A stretch of DNA of 64,000 nucleotides from Microcebus murinus (GCF_040939455.1 NC_134106.1:36602001-36666000); one strand, 5' to 3'; counted from the stretch's first letter, positions 45,416-56,685 are shown. Notes: generated from the sequence alone by a model not told the origin. A program made the numbers and translations.

Positions 45416-45419
45416 CCCT

Positions 45420-45725
45420 CATGGACCTTCCAGTCAGTACTTTCCTTTCACCAAAATGTGACTTCTATCAGCGAAGATTCATTTTGGCTGTTCTTGACCT
45501 TCATATAAATGGAATCACACAGTATGTGCTCTTTTGTGTCTGGCTTCTTCACTTAACAATGAGCTATTGGATGCATCAGTACTCTGTTCTTTTTTATTGC
45601 TACGTAATAGTCCATTGTGTGAATGTATCATATCTTATTTACGGCTGTTAGTTGACATTTGAGTTGTTTCCAATTTGAGACCATTATAAGTTAAATCACT
45701 ATGAATATTCTTGCACATGTCTTCT
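45420..45725 (-). mobile_element. Old L1 3' end, minus strand
   Basis: TATAAATGGAATCACACAGT, TTGTGTCTGGCTTCTTCACT, TTTTATTGCTACGTAATAGT, TCCATTGTGTGAATGTATCA and TTGAGTTGTTTCCAATTTGA are the reverse complement of old L1 3' sequence. Starts inside the 3' UTR and extends into the ORF2 end. Confidence 0.85.
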
Positions 45726-46530
45726 TGTTAATGTAAGAACTCACTTATGTCATGTACATACTCAATCTTAATTTCACCAAGCAGAAATGGGTCTTTGTGG
45801 TCACATGAGTCACGCAACGCCTATATTCCTAATTGAAGGCAAATACCTTTGGATTCCACTAGTTTTCCAGTCAAGTACCTTAGCAGCCATTCTGCTTAAA
45901 GAGTGTTCATGTTGTCTTCTACCCATTCTAGGTATCTGAAACGACAACCAAATTTTCTTAGAGGGAATATTGCCCGGCCCATACTCAGGAAAAGCGTACA
46001 CTGCATCACACCATCATATCCAGAATTCTGAGTGTATGTGACTTTAGATTTGAACCATTTAAAAATCAGAAGGAAAAAAGTCATTTTTTTTTTACATTGA
46101 CATTAAACTGGCCTGCTAAAAGCAACTTTTGAATATGACCTCAAAAATTCTGAGCAGATAAAAGGAGGTCAAAGCCCTTACTAAGATGGTGCAGGTGGAG
46201 GGCGAGGGAGCAAGGGTGAAAGAGTGGTAGACCTCCCACCCCACTGAAGCAAGGCTCTCTTTTATGTTCTACCATTATTGGTGGAACTCATTGTGGTCAC
46301 AGTCCCAAGCAGTTATCAAGGACAGAGGCCTCGGGACAACTTAATACACCTGTAATTATCTGGGCTGTAGTACCTAGCATGACTCAATGGGGAAAATCTT
46401 TATTAATAATTATTAATTACAGACATGTCATTGTGTTTTTCTCCTCTACTAGTGAGAAGAGGGACTTTGGAGTGGGTTTTGAGAGACAAGTGACAGCAGT
46501 AGTGGCAGCTGCCATCATTTACTAGCACTG
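45726..46530. other. Unique-looking DNA
   Basis: No gene or named repeat recognised. Confidence 0.35.
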
Positions 46531-46534
46531 GTCA

Positions 46535-46645
46535 TTGTCTCCAGTCCTGTAGCTCCTTCTTACACATGTGGAAACTCAGGCTCAGAAAGCTTAAGTCACT
46601 TGCCCAGGTTACAATTGTTAGGAATCTGCCATGCCGGGTTTCAAG
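46535..46645 (-). repeat. MIR SINE fragment, minus strand
   Basis: ACATGTGGAAACTCAGGCTC, AGAAAGCTTAAGTCACTTGC, CCAGGTTACAATTGTTAGG. Reverse MIR core. Confidence 0.7.
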
Positions 46646-46694
46646 CCAGACGTACCTGCTACAAAACCCAAGCTCCCTCGTCTACCTCATGCTG

Positions 46695-46885
46695 CATTTA
46701 TACATTACTTTCCAATGTGCCAAGTGCTTCTTCATACATTTGTGTCATTTAATTTTCGTTACAAGCAGAGGTTGGTATTGCCATTTCAGTGTCACACAGC
46801 TAGGAACTGGCAGAGCCAAGCTTTGAACCCAGGGTGCCTGGCACTACATCCAGCTCTCTTTCCACTAAGCCATGGCTACCCTCCA
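46695..46885 (-). repeat. MIR SINE, minus strand
   Basis: GTGCCAAGTGCTTCTTCATA, GTGTCATTTAATTTTCGTTA, CACAGCTAGGAACTGGCAGA, GCTTTGAACCCAGGGTGCCT and TCTTTCCACTAAGCCATGGC. A second MIR right beside the one at 46,535. Confidence 0.8.
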
Positions 46886-47269
46886 ATGGAAATCTCCTCC
46901 TAAAGTTCCTAAAACAAACCCCATTTCAACACTCTTCATTTGATGATAACCCAATTTACCTAGAAAGTAAGGACAGAAATTACTTGCTTAAAGAGTATGG
47001 TTGGTGTCTTAAGAAAATTTTAGACTCTTAGCTGTGTTGAATGTTGGTGGGAGGTTGTCCCCACTTGGGCCAAGGAAAACAGAGTAGTGGCATAATCAAA
47101 AGGACCAGGCCTGGAAGTAAATGAGGCGATCAACAGAATAGATTTCCCTACCTCAAGAGAGATACGAAACTGATAAGAAACTCCCCCCCCCCCAGGGTAC
47201 GTGTACTGCTACCCGCCCTCCTTACCCCAATCAAAAATTATTCCTCTGGCATACTGTTCTGTTCTCATC
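46886..47269. other. Unique-looking DNA
   Basis: No gene or named repeat recognised; includes a C-run (47,184-47,192). Confidence 0.3.
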
Positions 47270-47690
47270 TTTTGAAAGATATTATGTATTGCTCATTGAA
47301 AGGTGCACGCTCTTGGAAAAGTACAATGTTCCATATAAATGCAGGGCGGTGGTGTCATTATTGTTATCATGATTATTTCTGCAGGGGAAGAAGAGGAAGG
47401 GCCAGGGGGGCTGAGGTTCCTTCCCCAGCCCCCTCCCTCCTGCCGCGCGTGCTAACGGATCGGCAGGATGCCTCTGCTAGGTGTCGATAGAGGAGTCAGA
47501 CCAAAAGTATTGTCTGAGGACATCACGAATAACGCAGCCAGAATGATTCAAAAAGAAATCAATGGTCCTAAAAATAGCAAAGAGACGTTCCCAGAATAAT
47601 GTCTTAATGGGAAAAAGGGGGTTGAATGATGTGTTGTATTGTAAAATGTCAAACGTTTCAAAAATGTCTATATAGAAAGATGAGTGATCA
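47270..47690. promoter_or_regulatory. Possible conserved block with small CpG cluster
   Basis: A unique stretch holding a compact CpG cluster (TGCCGCGCGTGCTAACGGATCG near 47,441-47,462) and then AT-rich unique DNA (GACATCACGAATAACGCAGC). Too short for a CpG island. Inferred only. Confidence 0.3.
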
Positions 47691-48099
47691 GCTTATAACA
47701 GGGTGACATCCAGGCTGAGAGGCCCCTGGACTCCAGCCCAGGCAGGGCCCACTGGGAGAAAGCCCGCCTTTCTTCTGTTAGCTGCAACTTCTTCCTAGTA
47801 GCTTAGGGAAAGAAGTGTGGGAAAGGTGGCCATCTTCTAATAGTGAAAATCACCCAGGACATTAAGGAGCATGCAAGCATGATAAGGGTTATTTGTGTGT
47901 ACACACATCCAACTGCTCTAGTGTTGATTGCTGGGTTCATTTTGTTGTATTACACTGTGTTATATTGAGTTGTGTGAATTCCGTTGGATTTCACTCAACT
48001 GTGCTGAATTTGTGGTTGTCCTCCGGGGGGAGAGAGGTGTAAAGCAGGTAGATATTCCCAATTTCAACCAATGGGGGTGAATCTTCAAACAAGAATCTT
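47691..48099. other. Unique-looking DNA
   Basis: No gene or named repeat recognised. Confidence 0.3.
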
Positions 48100-48100
48100 A

Positions 48101-48283
48101 GGGCTAGGTGTGGTGGCTCATGCCTGTAATTCCACACTCTGGGAGGCCAAGGTGGGAGGATCACTTGAGATCAGGAGTTCTAGACCAGCTTGAGCAACAT
48201 AGCAAGACCCCATGTGTACAAAAAATTTCAAAATTAGCCAAGCAAAAAAAAAGAAAGAAAGAAGGAAAAAAAAAAGAAAGTTC
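48101..48283 (+). mobile_element. Alu left-arm monomer (FLAM-like)
   Basis: GCTAGGTGTGGTGGCTCATG, TCTGGGAGGCCAAGGTGGGA and CATAGCAAGACCCCATGTGT, then AAAATTAGCCAAGC and an A-rich tail with GAAA and GAAGG variants. No right arm. Confidence 0.85.
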
Positions 48284-48744
48284 TTTCTCATAAACTAAAG
48301 CTTAAAGTTTTTTTTTTTATGTAAGGTTGCTCACTATGATCAGATAAGGATCCTGAAATTCAAAGAAGAATCTTTCAAGGGCTCTTCTGAAATCTCTCTG
48401 GCCTTACTGTCTTGAGTAATGACTCAGAACCTTAGAGAAAGTGCTGATGGTGATTCCCAGCGAGGGTGTTCGGAGGATGCTCTTAGATGCTGCTCCACCA
48501 TCACCACCTCCGTGGTGAGTCTCTCTTGATCCACTGCAGGGTCTGGGTTCAATTTTATCAAGGAAAGTGACAGTTGGATTACTGATTGTTAACACAAAAG
48601 ATTTTTCCAACTCTGACTCCTGAAGATAATATTCTTGTTCCCAAATTTACTAAAATAAATGGACCTTACCTGGCATTAGTAACCTAATGACAAAATAGGG
48701 TTGGAATTTTTATTGGCAAGATGCAGGGTATGTGGATACCCATG
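48284..48744. other. Unique-looking DNA
   Basis: No gene or named repeat recognised. Confidence 0.3.
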
Positions 48745-49135
48745 TGAAGAGGTTTGCGAAGGCACAATGTGGACGGCTTCCACCATATCAATTAGGAAGC
48801 TTTCTGCTAGTAACAGAAGATCTAGCAGTGGCTTAATGATAAGGATGTGTATTGTTTATTTAAAAGAAGTCCAGAAGTTGGCAGTCCACGGGTTGGTTTA
48901 GCAACACAGTACTGTCACCAAAGACCAGACTTTTTGCATTCTTTATTCCATTGCCTTGAATTTCTTGGCTTTTGTCCTCAAGCTTATTGTCTCATGGTTA
49001 CAAGATGGCTGCCACTACTCCTTAACACAAGAACATTCAAGGAAAGGAGGAAAAAGGACAAAAAAGGTTTTCTACTTGTGTAAAAGGTTTTCTCCTTGTG
49101 CTGCTCTTTCATTATGGAGGAAAATGTTCCCTAGG
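48745..49135 (+). repeat. Unassigned repeat related to 21.7 kb block
   Basis: AGCAGTGGCTTAATGATAAG, TTAAAAGAAGTCCAGAAGTT, ATGGTTACAAGATGGCTGCC and TTCCCTAGGAGCCCAAGCAG occur in the same order as a common old mammalian repeat. The first half is related to 21,700-21,830 here. Family not named. Confidence 0.5.
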
Positions 49136-49179
49136 AGCCCAAGCAGATTTCCCTCCACCTCCCACAGAGATGTAGGAGA

Positions 49180-49395
49180 GCCTAAGGTCTTAGGCTCTGG
49201 CTCATATCCAGGCTCTTCTCCTTACTACTGTGTGAACTTGAGAAAGTTTTCTGTGCCTCAATTTCAGTGCCCATAAAATTATCATAATAATAGTGCCTAT
49301 CTCATGAGGTATTATGAGAATTCAAGGATCAATATGTGTGAAAGTCTTAGAACAGTGCCTAGTATGTAGCAAGTATACCACACATATTGGCTATT
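49180..49395 (+). repeat. MIR SINE
   Basis: CTACTGTGTGAACTTGAGAA, TCTGTGCCTCAATTTCAGTG, ATAATAATAGTGCCTATCTC and TAGAACAGTGCCTAGTATGT follow MIR. Confidence 0.9.
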
Positions 49396-50190
49396 ACATT
49401 CAGTAACATTTTCATCATCCTCGTGATCATTTTTTTGGCCAAATCTGGGTAATATGCACAAGAGTGTCTCTCCAATCAGAGGCTATAAAGATAGATTTAT
49501 CAATAAGGGTTCAAACCTTTCAACCAAATATCACAGGTGAAGAACACCTTAAGTCTTCTTATACTTTGATTTCTAATACCTTAGTCCAAGAATTTGATGC
49601 TTAGATAATGTTCTTAGGTAGCAGCTCACTGGGAACCAAGCTGGAAGAAAAGAGAGGAAAGAGAAGCCTCTGGAAGGTCGGGATCCGAGACAGGTGAGCT
49701 TGGACTCCATGTATTCACACTTGGCCAGATTTACGGTTTTGTCCAGAGTGAAGGATGTATTCAAAGGATACACTGTCACCTGCCTAACATGAGTGTCCTT
49801 CATAGAGTCACAAGGACAGTACAATTCTAACCTTGACATTGACCCAGAAGATCACAGAAGGCCAGCAAGGCCCAAAGACAGGATTCCCTAGATCCTCATT
49901 AGCATAAATCTTATTGTGCCAACCAAGATGGATTCCTTCAAAGCAAATGCCATTAATTTCTCCTTCTTCTGCCATCCCCATAGCATCTTTAATAGTACTG
50001 GGCACAGAGATAGTAGGTTTTCAATATTTACCTGTTGTTCAATGTGCATATTCCTCCACATGACAGCAGGTGTCCTGGATTTCTAAGGCAGGGACCTGGT
50101 GCATTAGAGGCAGCCAAATAATCATGCCAACCAAGTTGGTGCTCATCTTGATCCCTTGGGGAGTCGAGGGGAGAGATGGCTAAGAAATAT
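49396..50190. other. Unique-looking DNA
   Basis: No gene or named repeat recognised. Confidence 0.35.
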
Positions 50191-50194
50191 CAAT

Positions 50195-50340
50195 ATGCCA
50201 GACACTGTTCCAAGTCATCTGCTGACATTATTTTTTTATTCCTCACAACAGTCCTATAAGCTAGGTAGCATGAACCTCATTTGCAGATAAGGAAACCGAG
50301 GCTTAGGAAACTAGTTATTTCATAGCTATTAACTTAATAG
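50195..50340 (-). repeat. MIR SINE, minus strand
   Basis: GCCAGACACTGTTCCAAGTC, TTCCTCACAACAGTCCTATA and CAGATAAGGAAACCGAGGCT are MIR in reverse. Confidence 0.8.
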
Positions 50341-50689
50341 AATAGCTAATATTTAACCTCAGTCTACCTCACTCCAAAACAGACCTTGTCTATGCTGTTT
50401 CCTGCAGGTAATCCCGGGTGGGAAGGGAAGGAATCTCGAGTCCAATGTTGGAGTGCTGCATGGAAGTAGAAACCCGTGTTCCTGTGTCCTGATGCCACGT
50501 GTGTTTCCGGAATATGGTGGCCTAGCCAGGAGACGTGATGTCTGGGCTCAACTTAAGCCTCCCAGAACCAGCCTCCCCCATGAGCAGTGGATGGGCAGTC
50601 CCGTGCCAGTTCCCATGCATAGGTCTCCACTTGTCCAGTCGTTCATGTTTGGCTCAATGTGTGGTTAAGATGCAGCTTGGCTCCCAGGC

Positions 50690-51182
50690 CTGCAAGGGAT
50701 TAAAGCTGGCCATTGTCCCTCCAAGTGGAGTGTACTGAGTTGCATTTCCAGCACAATTCTACCCTGCCCCAGTGGGTAGCAGACAAACAAATTGGGTGAA
50801 ATGGAGTCTATCTGTAGCACAATGAGTTCAGAGAACAGCAGGCCTAGGCCTGCCTGATTATTGGTGTAGACGCAATTCGATCAGAGAAATTCAGGATCTT
50901 TGAGTGGTAAAAGCTACTGTTTCTCTTCCCTGGAGTAAATAAGGGATATATTGCCTTCATTGCTTCTGCAGCCATCTTGTGGCCATGAGGGAAGCCAGCC
51001 TGTGAACCATGCCAACACACAAAGAAATCTAGAGAAAGAGGGTTGAAGCCCTAATCAGACAACACCTAAGGTCCACACTTTTTGGGCTTTATATGAGACA
51101 ATAAATCCAAGTCATTTGTAAGTTAGTTTTATTGGCTTATTTTTCCATTTGCAACCAAAAAGCATCCTAGCTGATATACCCT
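50690..51182 (+). mobile_element. MaLR-like LTR, plus strand
   Basis: GCAGCCATCTTGTGGCCATG, AGGGAAGCCAGCCTGTGAAC, CATGCCAACACACAAAGAAA, then a polyadenylation-like AATAAA (51,100-51,105) and CAACCAAAAAGCATCCTAGC near the end match the 3' half of an old MaLR-type LTR. The 5' boundary is uncertain. No internal retroviral part. Confidence 0.5.
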
Positions 51183-53160
51183 TACCATCCTATGCACTCA
51201 CCTCTGGGTTTCATCTGAAGGACGAATCATTTCTGGTGGGCAGTCCCTGAGGAAGAAACATAGCTATGCTATGGGAGAATGGGGAGATGGGCCCTAATTG
51301 GAAATGTGAATGAGAAAGCTATGTTGGTTGTTTTAATGCCTTGCACTTTCTTTGTTTATTCCTCCCTTGTTCCCTTTTCGAAATTACTGAAGTCTTTAGG
51401 GCACTTAGGACGGCATAGAGCAAGAAGCTAGACGGTGAATTGCACTCAGCATCCATTCCTGTTTCTTTCTTCCCTAACGGGGGAAGCTGGAAAACCAAAA
51501 ACTATAGGTTTGTTTGCAGTTGTGGTTCTGGGTATCAGTTACTCTCTGCCCATTATGTGCACTCTCGTGAGTTACAGAAGAAGTGGAAAGAGAGGCATCT
51601 TCCTTGCTTTGGCCGTTGCTCCTGGCAAACACAGTCCATTCCTGGGAGTGGGAGGCGGCTCCCTGGTCCCCAGACCACACCTGCGTGATGTGTTCCTGCA
51701 CCTCTCAAATGGTGGCGGAGGCAGCAGCCCCCTGGTGGGTCGGTTCTGTGGTGGCAGGAGTGCTTCTGCCCTTCCATGCTGTCCTCAGCAGGAACGATGC
51801 GTTCGCCTTAGTGTCCTCTATCCGACGGAGCCGAGCGACAGGAGGAATAAGACATTTTATCTATTTGAAGCAGGGCATGTAACACAAGGTGCTTATGGAG
51901 CTCTCAGAAGGGCTTCAGGAACCAACCGGCTCTAGCCTGGACTCCAGGATCAACCCCAGGAGCGTTCCTCGGAGCCTACCTGGAATTCAGCGGACAGAAT
52001 TAGCCTTGCGAGGTCAGCTGGCAGATTCTCCTGCCTGGACTGAATCCAGGGGAGCTTTGTTCACTAAAAACCACATCCTCTTACAGAAAAGAATGACATT
52101 ATTCTACGCACTTTTCCCTTCGTGTGGCACTTCACTGGCATGTCCTCAGTCAGCCATCACATCCTGTAACTCCGACAGAAGTAAGACACAAGCTTGCTAT
52201 TATCATCCCGTTTTAGCAATTAAGACACCCATGTTCATAGAATATGATTCAAGGGACCCAACACTATCTTGCCAGGGTTCCAAAGTGCCCCATCTTTCAG
52301 TGTCTGCAATTTCACTGTTACAGACTCCTGTCTCTGGTTGAAGCACTCATCTTCCAAATCAGTTTTCTAGAATCAAACCACACACTGAGTTCCTAATTGG
52401 CCCCTGCAAATGAGTTTATGCTCTTGTTCCTTATAAAAGGATGTGTCACAGAAGCACTTGCCTATAGCTGGGGTGGGGTAAGTTTGAGAAGGCACCTGCC
52501 AAGGGAAGGCACCTGCCAAGCAATGCCAGGGGGATATTTCTGGGACATTGTAACTCTTCTAAGGGCCAATCCTGCTGTCCCTCATCTCTCTTCTTTAGCA
52601 TGGGAGAACGTCACAGATTAACTGAGGGTGGGGTGGATTTGAGACTGTGAACTGGCACAGGAGCCTGGCCCCTTCCTTTGCCAGGAAGTGCAGCAGGACC
52701 TGGCTCTAGAAAACCCTGTGGACTCCAGGCCCTGCCAGGGACCCTGGAGCTAGAGCAGAAAAATGATCAGATGCAGTTATGAGGTGACAGCTAGGGAGGA
52801 TGGACTTGTCAGCAGTTTGTTCCAAGACTTCCCCATGCTCAGGCAAGGGTCCCAAAGGGGGCAGCCTTGCCCATCTCCAGCAGGCCTTGCCCGTGTGGGT
52901 GACAAAGAGAACTCAGCAGGGCCAGTCCAGCGCCAACTGGGAGACGCTGACCCAGGAAGATGTAACTGCAGAACACATCGCCTGGGTGAAGCCCGCTGAG
53001 ACGCCCCCCTTTATGAATGTTTTCCTAAGGAGGCACCTGGCTGGTGGGGTGGGGTGCTCACAAAGGAATTTGATAGGAAGATGTGACACCTCATCTTAAA
53101 TTCCTTCGCTGCATTTCTGAAGTTGACGGGAGTGCAGGGAAGTGAGGCTGATAAAGTCCC
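51183..53160. other. Unique GC-mixed DNA with chance frames
   Basis: Holds the longest plus-strand frame of the window (51,435-51,935, 166 codons) and one of 150 codons (51,889-52,341). Neither shows a domain, a signal peptide followed by a plausible fold, or splice context, and both overlap comparable frames in other registers. A 17-base tandem duplication lies at 52,489-52,522 (AAGGCACCTGCCAAGGG, second copy ending GCA). Confidence 0.35.
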
Positions 53161-53559
53161 CCGTCCCCTCCAAGCGGACTAATCAGACGTGAAGTCTTGG
53201 CGAGAGATAACAGGTTATAGGAGAGCCAAAATGACACCACATCAACTCCGTTTCAGATCCTGTATGCTACAGTGCCTATCACCGCTCCAGGTGGCTGGCA
53301 TCCTCCACACACAGAGGTATTTTCAGTCCAGGACGTCTGTCCCCCCTTTACCCTGTAGCTGTCACTCAGGGGTATACTGGGAACATGTTTGTCACTATGT
53401 GTAAAGCCACCGGGTTAAGGGGCGGTCACTCTAGAAGTGAAGCCTGCTTTGTGCTGCCTTGCTCCCCTGCCCCAGCATCTGGAACAGAAGGACCTTGCCC
53501 CGCGCTTGGGGACAGAGGCCAGGGGTGTGCCTTCCTGAGCCCACACCCAGATCCGAGGA

Positions 53560-54620
53560 CAGGGCTTTCGTCTGCAGGGTGGTTCACATCAATAACGAAT
53601 TTCAAATAATTTATCCACTTCAGGAGTAAGCAGTTGGCATGCCATCCTCGCCACTGGTTGTGGAGATAATTGATTTCGTATAGTTTAAAGATGGGGAAAA
53701 AGAAACACATGACAACTGGAGCAGGTTTGGAGGCAATTGCGAACGCCATATATCAGTTTAATTATAGCTCCATCTTTAGCTGACATGGGTTCTTTCCTCT
53801 TCGAATTAAAATATCCAAGCAATTTGAAATGTAACAGTGATGAATTTTTCATGTTCTGCTCTCTACCTTGCATCCTGGCTCAGGGCACTGTTACGAGCAC
53901 ACTTCGAGCTTTTTTTCAATAGATAGTTAACGTGACATGCAAGAATCGTCTGCGTGACACAGATAACTCAGGGGAACAGCACAAAGTAAATGAGATGCAT
54001 TAGTGTCTGGATGGGAACTGAAGATAGAAGTTCTCAGAACTTCTTGTTTAATTTATAGAAGCGGATTTCCCTCCTGTGCTTAAGATTTCAAAATAGTAAT
54101 CATATTCTGAAGAGGAGATGTTCCCACTCCAGGTACTAATATCAATATGTAAAAGAAAATCATTAACTAGATGTACCTCTCAGCAGCACCTATTATATGT
54201 CAACAAGCTAACCGAGGTGATAAAACAAACTGTTAGTGGAAATTTAATTGCTAGCCATTGAGATTTGGGCAAGGGCTGGGGATTCTGGATTCATTACTCT
54301 GGCACCAAGGCTGCTGGAAGCAGCCATCCGCCCGGAACGAACATTTTTAATAGGTGTTTTCCTTCCCTCTAAAAAAATCAGAGCACCGAAGGCCAGTCGG
54401 AAACTTTTCAAATTTGGTTTCTCAGGGATGGCAAGGCCAGTGTGGAAATGGAGGCTTGAAAAACAAAAAAAAAAAAGAAAAGAAACTGTTTCCAACCACA
54501 AGTCTGGTCAACTTCAGGGATGACTGGGGGCCTTCAAGGTCATTTTGTAAGTGATTTCTGCACATTTAATTATGTCAGATGCCTGGCCAATGGCCACTTT
54601 TCAAGCTGGCATGATTTATT
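53560..54620. promoter_or_regulatory. Enhancer-like conserved block
   Basis: About 1 kb of unique, largely AT-rich DNA with homeodomain cores (TAATTGA at 53,667-53,673; TTTAATTA at 53,757-53,764; TTAATTA near 54,566), retained CpGs (ATAACGAATTTC, GATTTCGTATAG, AATTGCGAACGCC, GTTACGAGCACACTTCG, TAACGTGACATG) and no repeat trace. The NUDCD2 retrocopy begins right at its right edge. Function inferred from composition only. Confidence 0.4.
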
Positions 54621-54637
54621 ATTTAAAACATGCTGTA

Positions 54638-55578
54638 GGCTCGGCTCGCTTGGTGCGGCTGCAGCCGGGAGGCGATTGGATCATGTCTGCCCCATTTGAG
54701 GAGTGCAGTGGGGTGGTTCTGTGCGGGACCCCGTGGGGCCAGTGGTACCAGACCCTGGAGGAGGTGTTCATTGAAGTTCAGGTGCCACCAGGCACTCGCG
54801 CCCAGGATATCCAGTGTGGCCTGCAGAGCAGGCATGTGGCGCTGGCGGTGGGTGGCCGTGAGATCCTCAAGGTAGCGGCAGGGCAAACTCTTTGATTCTA
54901 CAATAGCTGATGAGGGAACATGGACTTTGGAGGATAGAAAAATGGTTCGTATTGTTCTTACAAAGACAAAGAGAGATGCAGCAAATTGTTGGACTTCTCT
55001 TCTAGAATCTGAATATGCAGCTGATCCTTGGGTCCAAGACCAAATGCAGAGAAAGCTTACATTAGAGAGATTCCAGAAAGAAAATCCTGGTTTTGACTTC
55101 AGTGGAGCAGAAATCTCAGGAAACTACACTAAAGGTGGACCAGATTTCTCAAATCTTGAGAAATAACCACTGGGGGTTTTTTTTGTTGTTTTTTTTTGCT
55201 GCATTCTGTGGATCCTAGCAGATATTGCCAACTTAATCAAAGGAACAGATTTATGTGGTGGAAGAAAAATGTGGATGCCTACAGTTAACAAATTGCAAAA
55301 TATATTTTAAAATGGTTCTAAAAATTGCATTCAGGTATGATTTACATAGGAAACATGTCCTGTTGGAATTATTCTATGGATGTATGGGAACTTTTTTGGA
55401 CTTGTTTTTGCTCAGCATGAAGTTTTATATGCTGCATTTTACTAATTTCATATTTAACCATATTTTTAATATAAAAAACATTAGGGTAGATCATGTGAAA
55501 TGAAAGGGTGCCTTCAGGTAATATTAAGTTTTTCTTAAGTGTGATGTTCAATAAAATTTTCTAAATAGAAAAAAAAAA
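54638..55578 (+). pseudogene. NUDCD2P: Processed retrocopy of NUDCD2
   Basis: A spliced-mRNA copy with 5' UTR (54,638-54,682), ATG at 54,683, stop TAA at 55,164-55,166, full 3' UTR, AATAAA at 55,550-55,555 and a poly-A tail. A 13-base target duplication AAAACAT(G/A)CTGTA at 54,625-54,637 and 55,579-55,591 starts at an L1-type TTTAAAA cut site. The coding part covers all 157 codons of NudC domain-containing protein 2 (starts MSAPFEECSGVV, ends YTKGGPDFSNLEK), a small CS/p23-like co-chaperone linked to LIS1 and dynein. A 10-base insertion GTAGCGGCAG at 54,872-54,881 after codon 63 (ILK) shifts the frame and gives TGA at 54,893-54,895, cutting the CS domain. No other stop is present. Changes such as R to C at residue 8 fit CpG decay (human residue from memory). 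Not expected to make NUDCD2. Confidence 0.95.
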
Positions 55579-55602
55579 AAAACATACTGTAAAACAGCCC
55601 CC

Positions 55603-55627
55603 CTCCCCTCTCCCCCCCCCCCCCCCC
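55603..55627 (+). repeat. C-rich homopolymer tract
   Basis: CCTCCCCTCTCC followed by an unbroken run of about 17 C (55,611-55,627), just after the retrocopy's target duplication. Such runs are prone to slippage and to assembly error. Confidence 0.9.
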
Positions 55628-56490
55628 GTGAAACCAGTTAAGCCTGTTTCCCTTCTCCAGGGGCCCCATCTGTGCCAGCCTGGCCACCCTCAGCCCCCAC
55701 CTTGCCCACCCCCAATGAACCCCTTCTCTGTAGTAACTTCGTGCTCTCTTTCCACCACACGCACCATCTCCATCCTCCCCTGGGAAATGGGTGCAGGCAC
55801 AGAGTCTGCCCAATAAAAGGTGTCCAAGAAAAGACTGTGCATGTGATGGATGCCCGTGGGATTCAGCCTTGCTCCAAGGTCCAGATAAAAATAGCATCAA
55901 ACCACACCAGTTCCACCAAGTCTAAACCCTCTTACAAGATATCTGCAAATTCTTCAGGGGCTTGTCATCTCAAAGCCACTTCAGCCTCAGGGGACTTGCC
56001 AGAATCCCACACTATTTCAACCCTGGAATTAAACTCAGCCACCTTTCCAGTTTTCCAAAGAAAAGGGTTATTCATATCAAGTGTTTTCTGAATGGGTGGA
56101 CTTTCATGAAATTAGGGGGTCATGAAATAGTGCATTATAGTCTGGAGGGATCACAGACCCCATCCCTCCACTAGCTCGTCTTTTCACACCCTTCCCTCCT
56201 TCTCTTCCCTCTCCTGAGATGCCTGGGGAGCTCTGACCTCCCCTCCTTCCGTGATGCAGAAGAACTGAGCTAACCTGGGTTGGGGTGGGGGATAATAAGG
56301 AGATTCAATTTGGCTGGGCCTGAGGCGTTTCTTGGGGCATGGGACGTCCCTTGCTAAACTGGGACAACACATTGGATGATGGGTCACCTGAGAGGTGATT
56401 GTCCCAGCACAGATAGTGCAAGCTATCCAGAAATGACCTTGACCTCTCCTTGCTAAAGTCATGTCGTCCTCCCCTGCTCACCTGGAACAG
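55628..56490. other. Unique-looking DNA
   Basis: No gene or named repeat recognised. Confidence 0.35.
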
Positions 56491-56494
56491 CCCC

Positions 56495-56685
56495 TTAGAG
56501 ATCATTGCTCTCAATCTTAGCTGTACCTTAGAATCATCTGCGGAGATTAAAACATCTCAGTGCCCAGGCCTCATCCGGGAACAATTCAATCAGGCTCTGT
56601 GTGCACAGGCCTAGGCAGTAGCACTTCATACAGTTCCCCGGATGATTCCAGTGTGCAGCTGAGCTTGAGGACCAATGCACAGGAG
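56495..56685 (+). mobile_element. MER5A-like hAT-Charlie fragment
   Basis: GCTCTCAATCTTAGCTGTAC, CTTAGAATCATCTGCGGAGA, AGTGCCCAGGCCTCATCC and CCCGGATGATTCCAGTGTGC, with the first and last parts roughly inverse of each other, as in MER5A-type elements. Confidence 0.75.

Noticed and set aside
47395..47470. Possible CpG island or promoter
   Set aside because: Only a handful of CpGs in under 100 bases; too small, with no exon or first-intron signals after it.
51435..52341. Frames of 166 and 150 codons on the plus strand
   Set aside because: No recognisable domain, no supporting splice sites, and comparable frames overlap them in other registers and on the other strand; typical of GC-richer non-coding DNA.
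54551..54682. Upstream in-frame extension of the NUDCD2 frame
   Set aside because: It covers pre-insertion flank, the target duplication and the 5' UTR; the family start is the ATG at 54,683.
54927..55166. Second NUDCD2 frame as a separate gene
   Set aside because: It is the downstream part of the same retrocopy, out of frame because of the ten-base insertion, and lacks an ATG at its apparent start (TTG).
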